From Hymenolepis diminuta (taxonomy: Eukaryota > Platyhelminthes > Cestoda > Cyclophyllidea > Hymenolepididae): a stretch of 64,000 nt of DNA. Under the pieces are notes generated by a model that saw only the letters and a program-made list of their open reading frames with translations, was not told where the DNA came from and did no database searches. The translations under genes were made by a program, and so were the position numbers. Below are positions 24,069 through 35,480 of this stretch, one piece after another (positions within the stretch are counted from its first letter, which is position 1; each line of letters begins with the position of its first letter). The stretch spans positions 5,673,224 through 5,737,223 of the forward strand of contig CAADRB010000001.1 of NCBI GenBank assembly GCA_900708905.1, given 5' to 3'.

Positions 24069-26926
24069 AAGTTTTAATTTAATTTAATCCAATGCAAATT
24101 AAATTAATCGTTATTAATTATTCACAAAATTTGCATATCTGTGAAAATGTGCTAAATTGCAAAGTTGTTGCCTTGGATAGTTCTGAGGTAAAGCCCACCA
24201 TCATTAAGGCAATTACGTGTCATTATTGAGTTCCACCTTTTGTAGGCTTCTTTAGAGGATCATTATCCTTGATTTTGCATGTTGTTAAATAAGAATCTAA
24301 AATCTTTAACTTTATCCGCTCTTTCCTTTCTACTGTTATTTTGTAAATATTTTGAGATCATTAGCTGGAATTGCATTTGAGTTCTCATTAACAAATATAT
24401 TGGAATGAAATTTTGTTACCAATTATACAAGGTGGCATTGCTGAGCTCTTCTTCATATTGCTTGATCACGGGAAGTATTGATATGTTTTTATTTTTGTAT
24501 TACCAAGGAAATTTCATATAAATCTTTTATTCCGTTTGTCTGTTAGAAATAACCGTCTATAAAGATGCATTTTCAAAATATTTTGCTTCACTTTGTAGTA
24601 CTTACTATCAAAAAATTCATTCGCCTATTAAATTGAGAGCTAATGTACCCTAAGCGGTGTCATTCTTATTGGCGCTTAGCTGTACGTCAGACAAATAACA
24701 ATGAAGTAATTATTTCAAGTGTGTAAATACATTATAAAGAGAGATTTTATTAGTGCAATTTCAGAATATGATGTGGAAACTCCTTAAAATTCATATATTT
24801 GCGTTATTATTTCAAATGACTGAAGATTTTTTACAGGACCATGAGCAATTTTGATGTATTCTTCATCTTTGCAATAGCAAAGGTGTTTTTTAAGACTTGG
24901 TTTTTCCTTCCTTTCGATAAAAAGTGGTTGTATATGCGGAAAACTTTTTAAATTTATCAAATTATTTCGCGTCACTATTCTTAAACAAAGCATTAATCTT
25001 AACGGAGATCATTTCACGAAAATAGGAGGTGTTAGTTTCATTTTAGATGAAAAATTTGGCAAATAGAGATTAAGTTAAGATGGCAACAAGAATTAATTTT
25101 ATGCTAGAATGTTCTGCACTCAAATCAAGTCCACAAAAAATGAACTGGGTATATGTACATATATATTAAATCGAGGGCTAATAGAATCTAGAGAGTCCTT
25201 CTATTGAAGCATAAATATAGTGGACTTACGTTCGGCAAGTAAAAATAATAAGAATAAAATAAATCAATAAAAATAAGAAAAACCGTTTAGTGAAAGGACA
25301 CAGTTGAAGTTTAATAAAAATAGATCGCCTGGCGGGTATTTGTAAAATTTGTGTCATTCCAAAGCTTGCATTTCAGAACAAAGAGTTCCTACGCAATATT
25401 ACCCACTTCACTCTCCTTATAAGTAATATTTCTTGATCAATGCAAAGTTGAACGTTGAATGAATATACACGGAGTACAGGTATACTTTTTTAAAATTAGG
25501 TTTTTACAAAACAGCAAATCAATAAGTTACTTCCTTTACATCATATTTACTGGCAGTTAATAAACCATAAGTCCTCTTGTAGGTCCCAACTTCTTATATG
25601 TTTTTCCAGGCAAATTCGAGGGATCGAATTAAAAATACAACGTTTAAGTTTAAATAAAGCACTTCTACATAGAAAATTGAAAAAATTGATACATATTTGA
25701 ATTTGCTAAAAAATGCCTCGTCTTACCTGTTTTTCCTTAAATTTCGGTGTCCTGATTTTCCGTTTACGTTATTCCTATCATTATACATTATAATCACTTC
25801 CCATTAATATATTCTTTTATTACTTTCTTAATATTCAAGACCTATTTTTATTTTTAAAAACGATGGATTTTCATGCCCAATAGAAGTTATATCGCTTTGA
25901 GATGTTTATAATCTACTACAAAATCAAAGCTTCCCACTGGTTCAAAGATCCTCTGACCGCAAACTTTGAGTCGTTTTCAACCCGAAATTTCGGACTGCTA
26001 AAGTGCCAACCCCATTAAGAGATGTTGAAAAATTCTAATCAATCAAGGTGCAAATATGGTTTTTAAGGTGCGTTTGCTTACAATTGTTTCAATAAACAAT
26101 TATATAGACGAAGGAGATTTTCTATGGCACACTTCGTGTCCTAAATGTTCCAAGAACGTGAAGTTCTTATCAATTTGCTAGACTAAAAATATGATTAAAG
26201 AACACCTCATCACTTTCGTAATGTATTCATCACATTGAATATAGATCTGGAGAATAAGCACCATAGAAAGATTGAATCGTACCATATTCTGCTACTTTGA
26301 GACTGTATAGTTCGATGAATTGAGGGTGGAGATATTTCAACGTTCAGAATCCTTGTATCTGAATTTCACAACCAAGAGTACTGTAGTAGAGCAACAATAA
26401 CACTATAAAAGTTTTTTTTATAACGTTCCTACGGTTTTGCCGACAACCAGAAAACAATTAATCTTCCTTAAAATAATTATTACCTATTAAATTTAAACTG
26501 TGTGCCGTAAGGGACATTTTCATTGCGGATAAGCAGCAATAATTAAGCCGATATTGCAAATATCTGATAAAAATTTGATCATCCAAAAATTGCCCAAAAT
26601 CCTCCAAAATGCTATTGGCTAATGCTCTTGTATTGCCAGCGCAATTTTAGTGAAATCAGGCAATCAAAAGCAAAAAACCACACAGGTTAGTGCAAACAGA
26701 AAGTTTAATAATATGATAAAAAACAAACTTTTGTTGTTAAATCGAAAACTTGATTCAAACTCTGAAAGGTATATCATCAATCATATTAGTCCATCCAAAC
26801 GATTAAATGGTTACTCAATGATTCAATAATAACAGAAAGTAAATATAAAACGGAGTATGAACATAATCGGAAAAAAAATAATTAAAAAATTTATTATAAT
26901 TATGTTTTGATCTTAACATTCCTCCT
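24069..26926. other. Non-coding, nothing recognised
   Basis: A+T-rich. The 69-codon minus frame at 24784-24993 has no domain. No repeat could be matched elsewhere in the window. Confidence 0.6.
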
Positions 26927-27476
26927 TGTAGAACTTCCTCGAGTTGAAGAATGAATCCCTTCTTCTCCAAAATATTTATCTTACGTCATCTCTACTCATC
27001 ACCAAATTTGATTATCTTGTCCTTATAGTAATGTCTGTAAAATTTTAACCTTTCCTGTGACCCAAGCACTCCATAGACAAACACCGTGTGTCCTCAACTG
27101 GCCAATTTTTCATCGATCGGAAAAGGTAAGCATACCTCGGACGATAGTAGCAAAGACACCGCTTAGTCGGCTTTGTTATTAACCAGTCCTGTCTGCACTG
27201 TCCCTTCCTTTTCTTACAATCGTCCCGACCAATTAAAGCACGCATATAGTTACATCCTTATGCGTCCTCACCCAGAGTGTCGATTATAAATAGCCTTCCA
27301 TTAGACACACACACACAGGGGACCCTAGCTCGTCAAACGCATCTCCAGTTGCTCAGTCCTTCTCCTCCAATTCGTTACTTTCCCTTGAGACTCTGTACTG
27401 AGGTTTGTTCAATACAACCTGGTCTACGCAATCCTTGGTGTTCTCTTTCATTTACTGTTAGTCATCTGCCGCTACA
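26927..27476 (-). mobile_element. LTR-like repeat, copy 2 (longer form)
   Basis: This is the longer copy of the repeat at 2777-3154. Its outer limits form the perfect inverted ends TGTAG (26927) and CTACA (27476), 550 bp. On the minus strand, a TG...CA element from TGACTAACAG (27464) to CTTCA (26945), 520 bp, fits the neighbouring pol-like DNA better. TATAAATAG / TATTTATA lies at 27285-27293. Relative to copy 1 it carries about 167 extra bases (27097-27263) between two GTCCTCA repeats. No clear target-site duplication flanks it. LTR nature is inferred from ends, promoter-like motif, length and the adjoining pol-like segment. Confidence 0.6.
27090..27270. repeat. Extra segment of LTR copy 2 flanked by 7-bp direct repeats GTCCTCA
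   Basis: GTCCTCA occurs at 27090-27096 and 27264-27270; copy 1 has a single GTCCTCA at 2929-2935. The 167 bases between are either an insertion with a 7-bp target duplication in copy 2 or a repeat-mediated deletion in copy 1. The segment has no obvious inverted ends and an LTR of about 520-550 bp is ordinary, so deletion in copy 1 is somewhat favoured. Confidence 0.55.
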
Positions 27477-27560
27477 GAGTCTACTTGAAGTCTTTCTCCA
27501 GGTTTTCTGTTCCTTCATGGCTAGTTATTTCCTTTTGAAGGGTGTATTCGGGTGGTAGAT
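27477..27560 (-). pseudogene. Fragment matching the tail of the gypsy-like fossil at 33071-33165
   Basis: On the minus strand this segment aligns with 33071-33165 over roughly 80 bases, sharing CACCCGA.TAC.CCC, AAAGGAA-like blocks and GACTTCAAG. It abuts the CTACA end of LTR copy 2, as expected if a coding 3' end is followed by a 3' LTR in the minus orientation. Reading frames are broken by stops. Function is inferred only from position and from the shared fossil. Confidence 0.4.
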
Positions 27561-27755
27561 CTAAGAAAGATCTGAAATCGTTTTCGGATGGAAAATACGT
27601 TTGAGCCTTTCATTTCCAACAGTTTCTAATTTTTCCGATAAAAATCCAACTTCTTTATCATCATCTCGAAAAAAAATATTCTTACCATTTGAAATTAATG
27701 TCATTAAGTAATAATTTAACAAGCAGTAACTTAAAGCGTAAAAACGCGCAGTCAA
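27561..27755 (-). other. 64-codon minus-strand open frame next to the pol-like tail, not recognised
   Basis: The frame lies upstream (in minus-strand sense) of the pol-like tail at 27477-27560 and could be further element-derived sequence. It contains an acidic stretch RDDDKEVGFLSEKLE but no motif I can name, and its length is within chance expectation. Confidence 0.12.
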
Positions 27756-30700
27756 CTTTTTTTAAAAATTAGTATCATAATGAGATACTTTCTTCTTTCA
27801 TAAGACATATTTCAGGATAATTATTTCATCAGCAAATACGTTTATTAGTAATTTCAAACTTTTTAAATTTAAAATTGTTAACAGTTTACTACGCACATAA
27901 TGTTAATGTCATCCGACTACCTGCACTATTCGTGGAACAAGCAACGTTTCTAAAAGTATGTGAAATCAAAATTCAGACTGCAATAAAACGTTCGACTTGA
28001 ATTGCTAGTAAAAGTCAAGTTTCTGTTATACGGAGCCATATGTTAAAAACTGCCGATTTTCTTTAGCAACAGTGATCTAGAGTCAATGTAAATCTGGTTT
28101 TAAACTGACGAATACTACATTTCTTAGTTGCCGTAGGGTATATTTAAAGACGTGTAGAGGCAGTTGTTTGGGAGGAGTCTTCTTCTCACTAAAGAATAAC
28201 TTGTAATTATGAAATATCAATAAGCGAAGCATTTGTACGTTCATGGCATTCGGAGCAGTGGAAAACGTGAAGGAGAAAGTGTCGCACAACTGGACATTTC
28301 AGTCCCAACAAGTTGGTTCTGGGTGCGACAGAAATCATTCATGAATCACATGCAGAATTTTTTAATTTATTTTCATTAAATAATGTGTAATTCACATATA
28401 ATATACCCTATACTCTGTGTAATTTGTGACTCACTAATCCATTAGGCCATTTTGATATATCTCAAATACTGAATACAAAAATAATTAGGAATTATTGAAC
28501 TTTAGATATGTAAAAGTTTCCATGTGGTGGACATGCAACACTGAAATTGGAGCTCATTTGTTCCAAATTCGCATTCTTTGTTAATGTCTCAAACTTTCTG
28601 TTGATCACTTCTCATTTTGGCCAAGTTGAGAAGGAACTTAACTACGCGTTTCAATAAAGAGTCTTATAGAAAGCAAATTTTCATCTAAATCTCTTAAATC
28701 TTTCTTCCATCGACAATTAAGAAAATGAGTGATTAGTTGTGTAAATTACTAACTGATTACTCTAACATATACCAAAACACACTGTTCCTTCTTATTTCGT
28801 TAATTAATTGATCAAATAGGCGATCTCAACCTTATTGTGGACAACATATTGTACACCCACATTACTCGATACAATTACTGTATTCGGTTTTGTAGTTACA
28901 TAACTAAAGAAAGGGATCAGGGCTGCTGAGTTAATCAATATTTATCTAGTGGTAGTTATGACCAAATTTAATGGTCAATTCTAGTCATCAAAGTTGAGAA
29001 AAGTAGAATGTGTGTCTCTTAAAAGAGCGCCATGAAATGACCTTTCCTCTTTTCCCTTTGTCGTCCTTTCCGCAAAGAGAAAAAAAAGGCATCAAATTAT
29101 CATTTTCTGCATTTGAATTATAAAAATATTTATCTTGATAATATTTGCAAATTATTAACGAACGTTTGTGTCAAATCGATTTTAATTCTACGTATTCAAA
29201 CGCGCCTTTTTGATGGTTTTGATTATACACATCATACGAGGAGAAAAGCCGGTTCGGAGAGTTTTTAAAATAATTGAATGTAGCGAGGTTAACGTGAATG
29301 TATCAATGGAGACTTTATTTAAAAATTTTGAGAGAGACATATTTATTTTTCTGGCTGAAAGCACTGAAACACATGAACGTTCGTTTGAGTTCAAAGGTGC
29401 AATAGAGCCAAAATCATTTTCAAAGAGTTGTCAAGGCTAATAAAATTTGCCCCGTTAGATTAAAAATCAACTTTATAATATCAGTTATATTTTTTAAAAT
29501 TACTAACAATATTTTCTCATTTATTTTCAGAGTTTGCATGATTTTACCCGGACAAGCTGATATCGCTTTCTAATATCCCTAATTAGGGTTATTATTCCTC
29601 TCCTGATATGAAGGCCAAATTTTCTACCACTCTTGGGTATTTGCTGCGTCTAACAAGCAGTCTTATTCAAAATTCGTCAGACTCTAGAGCTAATATGTTG
29701 ACAAAGAGATGGTATGTTTGAAATATATATTCTGATAGGTTTAACGTTATTCCATTTGCTAATAAAGTGGAACATTTAATAAATACGAAATTTAGATAAT
29801 TAGGGTTCCATAAATTAAAAGTCATTTGGCCCAGTTTTAGTGTCTTATCTACAAGCATCTGGTACAAAGTTAGCAGCCAAGCAGTCATGGTTAAGTTTAT
29901 CTAAATTGATTTACTCAGAAAACCCAAAGTTGACCGATGACATGCATTAAAGTAGATTTTAAAATTGTAGATATCACAAGGAGAGCAAAGAACTTTTGAG
30001 AGAATTTCGGTCTTTTGAAAAATTGACTTTTTTGTAGTTATACCTTCGTAGTTTATAGTTTAGAAATAATTTTTCAATTTTTTAAAGAGGATAATTAAAT
30101 TAGCTGCAGACTTTTATGGAATAAAGTAGGCACTCAATCACATGCTTTCTGTTAACTTTCTTACATTACACTTTCGGTTTATGTGGAGTTGAAAGAAAGC
30201 GACCTTATCCCTGTATAATAATTCTAAAATTGACCGGTACCGGCAATCACAAATAATGATATAATAAATTTTAATTTAATTTCGCTTTATTAAAATTGCT
30301 AAAGAAATATGAGTATATTAACTTCAAATATTTTTAAAAGTTTCTTTACTTTAAATAAAATGAGGATCGAACTTAAGCCAATCGTTCATATTTTATAAAA
30401 AATTGTCTTTGATACTTTACTTTGAATCTGAGATAATATTTACTTTTACATTAAATCAATTCAATGAAGAACTCTTCATTTCAATTTTAATTTTAAATGG
30501 AATTTTTTCTGAATGAAAAGTTAAAAATTTTTGTTCAAGTGCATCTTAAAAAGGTAAAAAAGGGCATAAGTGTCAACCATTTTCAGTTCGAATAATCAGA
30601 TTTCACTGAAATATCAACACATAAAGTATATGTCTCTGTAAAACATAAAGCAGTCATCAGCATTAAAATTTTATTCCCAACTGCAGGAGAAAAAGTTTTA

Positions 30701-33046
30701 TCTTTTGGAGGAACTACTGAAACGAGTAGAACAAAGTAATTTCCCATTCCAAAATAATATGACTCTTATTTATATATAAATATCTAGCAAAGTATCCCGA
30801 TTAATTCTGTTATTATATTACTTAAATGTAAATATATATTTATGGGTTTTGAGATTTATTATTTCCTCTAATTTTAAAGTGAATAACCACTGAGCGAAAT
30901 ATATTCATTATGAAGAATTTGTTTTTGCATAAAATTACAAACATTTGAGTTAACTTTAATTGAATCTAACAGCCCTCATTATCCCTAGAGAAGATATAAA
31001 AATTTTCATTTTTTTTTCAAAGAAAAATCCTAAGCTAGCACCGGTTTTCTTTCCGTTAGTGCAACATTATTGGTCTTACATTCCCTTACTACTCACTTTA
31101 ATCAGGAAATAATACATGAAAATGGCTCTATTCCATGTAATATTTTCCCTTTTCGCATGTTATCATCCTTTAGGAATAAAATTAAAATTTTTATTTTAGC
31201 AGAATGTATTATATTAGTTAAAATCTTTAAAATATTTCATAAAATGTTAAACACATATAAGTTGTTTAACTTCATAAAAGGGAACTGACAAAATACAAAA
31301 AATTAAGCAAAAAATTATTTGAAGCGTAGGAGATTTATTTCCAGAGGGAGTGTGTGGGGAATTTATCACATGTTATTTTTCGTTTTTATGAACCTTCACA
31401 GAAAATTGAACTTTTATTGAAAAAAACTATTAGAAGCAGACAAAAGCAAACAGATTAAAAATGAAATCTGAGCTAAATTAACTTTAGATAAGTAATTATT
31501 AAAAACAATCGCAGGAATTAATTTTATTTCGTCTATTTATCTAATCAAATTAACTAGTTTAATTTTAGATCAATGACACGAATCATATTTTAAACATGAA
31601 ACTGCCAAAATCATTGAAACGGGGAGAGGGAGAGGTTATTATAAATATTAATTAATATATATAAAATAACTGAGTTTTTTGAAATCAATAAAAACTGTTA
31701 AAAATTATTTCAACTCGGTTATCAAGAGGCTTTCTTACCTGAGATAGAGTTCATTTAATTATTTTATCATGAATTATTTGCATGTTTTGACCATGGTTAA
31801 AGCAAAGACTCCAGAAACTTGTCAATCATATGAAATCCCAATTTCACTGAGGTTTGTTTTCAAAACCATCAGAGTTTGCTGTTTTCAGGACCGTATTGAT
31901 TATTGCTTACTACATTCACTTCTGTCAATAACTGAATATTGTGAATTAATATGATATTAACTCTGGAAATAAGGGAACTGTCGCATAAATAGGTACTCCT
32001 TAAAGATAAATACTTAGTTGAAGAAAAATATTTCTTCAATTTACTCGATGTAGCTAATACCATAGTTATTCTCAACTATCATTCATAGAGGAAGAATCAA
32101 TTTAGAATGTGAATATCAGAACTTGTTTCCTTTATTTCAACGGATAGATGAGAGATTGTGCAAATTAATTGACAATAATGACGGTTCACAAGCGAAATAA
32201 TTTGATGAAACTGATAAACACTCGCATGTCATTTGATGAGGAGTGGACCAATTGAAGTTGAAAACGTAATGAAAAAAATCTTGTCGACCTTGTTAACGAA
32301 TGAAAAAAATGCGGGCAGTAGCAAACTGAAAGTCCCCTGAAATAATATCAAGGCAATTCCGCTCTGAAAGCTGTTAACAGTAACTTATATTTGCTACTTT
32401 TAATGCACATCTGCTTCAGTTCGCATAATATTTTGAGTATTATAACGCAGTTAACTTATGAATTCTAAAAATATGTCGGGCGAAAGAACTAATTTGTGCT
32501 TACTCTCTAATTTTAACAAAACGAAAATACTTAGCCTGTAGGTGCCATTTCTATTAAATTCATACAAAATGGAATCCGTTTCGCAAATAACCTGAGAGCG
32601 CTCTAAATTCGTGGAAATCAATTTGTCTTTGCTAGTTTACACAAAGGTATGAAGTTTAGATAAAGCAAGTTGTGGTCCTCGGTGTACGGTTCAAGTCTTA
32701 ACAAGAATTATCTCATAAATGCTGACAGCAATTTTATTTAACTTAACCTATTTTTACGGGGTTTGTAGATGCTATCTACCGTGACTGTTAGTTTATAAGC
32801 AAATTAACTTTTATTAATAAAATTTATGTTAAGTACAATCGAATTTTTACAATCTACAAGCCGATATCCCAGTCAAGAAGAAGGAAAACACAAAAAAAAG
32901 AAAACTTTACTTTTTGTTTAATCCGAACTCTGCATTATACTATGTAAGTCATATTAGTTTAAATAAATAATTTAAAATTTAATTATTATTTCAATAATAA
33001 AAATAAAACACTTAATAATTATTCATAATTTTATTTCCACTATGAC
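27756..33046. other. Non-coding, nothing recognised
   Basis: About 5.3 kb of A+T-rich DNA. Frames at 28083-28289, 29188-29440 (both strands), 29667-29888, 31070-31288 and 31769-32075 have no recognisable motif. Confidence 0.6.
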
Positions 33047-33058
33047 ATCTCCCTTTTT
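33047..33058 (-). mobile_element. Polypurine tract followed by a TG start, gypsy-like fossil
   Basis: On the minus strand AAAAAGGGAGA is followed directly by TGTCATAG. A purine run ending in GGGAGA just before a TG is the usual layout at the 3' LTR boundary. The DNA beyond (33046 downward) is very A+T-rich, and only about 20 bases resemble the LTR copies, so any LTR here is decayed or absent. Confidence 0.4.
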
Positions 33059-33070
33059 AAGGCGCGCCTT

Positions 33071-33165
33071 TCTCGTAGAGTTCTTCGGGTTTGCTTGAAG
33101 TCCCACTGCTTCAGTATTCCTTTTCATCGACTTTTTCCTCTTCCAGGGGCGTACTCGGGTGATTG
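33071..33165 (-). pseudogene. Tail of the gypsy-like fossil, shared with 27477-27560
   Basis: This stretch precedes the polypurine tract on the minus strand and matches the DNA beside LTR copy 2. By position it would be the 3' end of pol or another last frame. Because protease sequence lies only about 330 bp upstream, most of reverse transcriptase, RNase H and integrase must be missing, so this is an internally deleted relic. Confidence 0.4.
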
Positions 33166-33259
33166 GTGCAGCTTTGACCTGCTTTTCCCTCCCATTAATA
33201 CTTCCATTAGAAATTTCTCATCAAGTCTCGGATGACCAGCTGCTCAGAAGTTCTTACGT

Positions 33260-33720
33260 ACACCTTCCCTTCCCTTTTTTTCTCATCGCTTGGGGCGTTC
33301 GGTTCGGATGTCCGAAAGAGAACATTGTCTTTGGTTTTTAGGGAAGATCTTTATTCTCTGTCTTATTGAAAACATTCACATTTGATACTGGTTCAAATTC
33401 AGTGAAACTTGCAGAAACTATTTCAGAGTATTGCCTCCTTTTCTTCAAAATTTTCTGGTCCACTTTGATCTGTGCTTTTCATTCAACAGTCTAGGTGATC
33501 TTTTCAATTAGCCTCGATGATTTCAATTTATTCAACCAGTCTAGACCAATAAGATTAGATTCGGATTGATTTGTCACAAAGCATTTTATTCGAATTCACC
33601 GACTGTCATTGTAGAGGTGACATTTCAGTTTACCTTCATCGGAAGCATTCTTTGCAACCACATTCGTGGCAATTAGTGCTAGTCGACACAAACGTTTTCA
33701 TGTTTTAATGAAATCAGAGT
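33260..33720 (-). pseudogene. Ty3/gypsy-type polyprotein fossil: retropepsin end and linker toward reverse transcriptase
   Basis: Read on the minus strand, one frame gives KLKCHLYNDSR, a stop, then IRIKCFVTN followed within a few residues by LIGLDWLNKL. The hydrophobic-L-G-x-D-W-(hydrophobic) motif, with a CxV/CF-V-T-type strand about ten residues before it, is characteristic of the C-terminal half of LTR-retrotransposon aspartic proteases. The same frame continues past two stops (at about 33487 and 33496) into a Lys-rich linker and YSEIVSASF, where the linker to reverse transcriptase is expected. The catalytic D-S/T-G part was not found. In-frame stops show it is dead. No reverse transcriptase YxDD or integrase was recognised nearby. 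Confidence 0.6.
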
Positions 33721-34081
33721 AATATTAGAGGTTATGCCCAACTGCAGTTTGATCTCATAACAATTTATATATACCGTCGCATATTTTCATTCATTGGCAT
33801 CTCTGACCTTATTCGAAGAGTAACCACTCATCAGTTACAATTGGTTAAGAAAAAGTTACATTAAGCAATAGCCTTCAGTTTTGGGCAAATTTTTACTAAT
33901 TTTTTAAAAAAAGTGGATTCGAAAGCCAAACCAGTTCTCCTTTAATTATAAAAAGGATATTTTCAAAGTGGGGCTTTGAAAATTAAATCGAAAAGTCTCT
34001 TGCGAAATCCCAAAACTTAACTGATAAAAATTTTTCATATCCTATTTTTGTATTAAATATTTTTTATTTATTTAAATTACT

Positions 34082-34267
34082 TCACCCTGCAGCACTTCTA
34101 TATCCGCTCGCAGCTTTTAACTTTGTAGTTTGAATAAGCTGAAATAACGGTGAATAAGACCATTTAGAAACAGATGCAAACAGTTGGTGAAATTCGGCGA
34201 CAGTTTTTCCATGCTGAATAGGAGAAACGACAAAACACGACGTCAGCAAAAAGACAGGTGGTAGCAA
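34082..34267 (-). other. 61-codon minus-strand open frame beyond the gypsy-like fossil, not recognised
   Basis: The frame has a hydrophobic start and contains TVAEFHQLFASVSKW. It lies about 360 bp upstream, in minus-strand sense, of the protease fossil, where gag or early pol sequence would be expected if the element were longer. No zinc knuckle or protease D-T/S-G motif is seen. Chance is the simpler explanation. Confidence 0.12.
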
Positions 34268-35381
34268 AGTTGAAAACGATAGCGATGGATGTTGATTTGA
34301 GCCTTTAACAGTTTACACGGATGCGGCAAATATTTTTTGGTTCTGCCAAGATATTTACACTTGTCAAGTGCAAGTATGTCTAAAAATCAGAATATTAGGA
34401 CGTGTAATCTTTTTATAAGTCTTTGAAATACTATTAATACACCCAATTTACCGTATTAATCTATTTAGCCCTCTTGTAACACCATTTATAAAATGTTTTA
34501 CTAAGGTTATAACAGTGGGTTCCGGTAAACCCGGTAAATCGATGTCGACTTGCTTCATTTGGAAAACTGAAACATGTACTCTCCATTAATTCAGCAAGTT
34601 TGCATTCTTCTATCCTCACAACCAGAAACTTTAAAATATTTTATTCAAAACGTAAAAAAGGAGGAGATAAAAAAGTCGGAGTATTCAAGTGTCGATTGAC
34701 CTTTCATATGCTGATAATTTAGTTATTACCCAGTTCATAGCAGTAATCAAAAATATTGATTATTTGATCAATAAATTCTACGATAGTTGGTTCCTCTAGT
34801 TGTCCGAATAATACAAAATTAGGGATTACCTGAGCACCATATAAAACTGCATTTCGTTTCTATACTTTTATTGCCCAATTAGATTTGAATGCGGATGCCA
34901 AGAAATGGATAAAATGTCTCCATTTTCCACACAAATTAAAGTGTTAAGGTTAAGAAAATATTTTTTAACTCATTGAATTTCAATTTCTTTTAAATTAACA
35001 CATTGTTATTCAAATGTCCAACCGAAGTTGAAATAGCCTCTAAATTCGGCAATTATTTTCTTCTGAGCTCCTTATTTTTAATTGCAATTTTAATAGATGC
35101 ATAAAATTTAACGTTTTAAAATTGAAATTGGAATTTAGAAACATTTCCGGATTGGAAATCAAAATTTTGAAAATAAAATTTCAGCTGGTACCTAAGTTTT
35201 TTTTGCTGAATTTGTAAAAATTTATATTCTTTCGTGAATTTTGTCTAAGCTTTAATACACTTTAAAATTTCTTTTTTTTAAATTGAATTTCTCTTACTGC
35301 TTGGATTAAAATAATAGCCGGTATGGTATATAGAGTAAAATTTAAAATTTATCCTCCGAAGACTTTTTGAAGTTATCAGGT

Positions 35382-35480
35382 CTTAGTGGTCATAATCGTT
35401 AAAGAATTATGTAGATAATAACTGGAACCTATTATTTTCAGTTGATATCACTTGAACCACTAACGGTTATGATTACCCAC
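35382..35480. repeat. Imperfect inverted repeat
   Basis: TTAGTGGTCATAATCGTTAA (from 35383) is nearly the reverse complement of TAACGGTTATGATTACCCAC (35461-35480), about 60 bases apart. It is a possible remnant of a foldback element. Confidence 0.3.
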
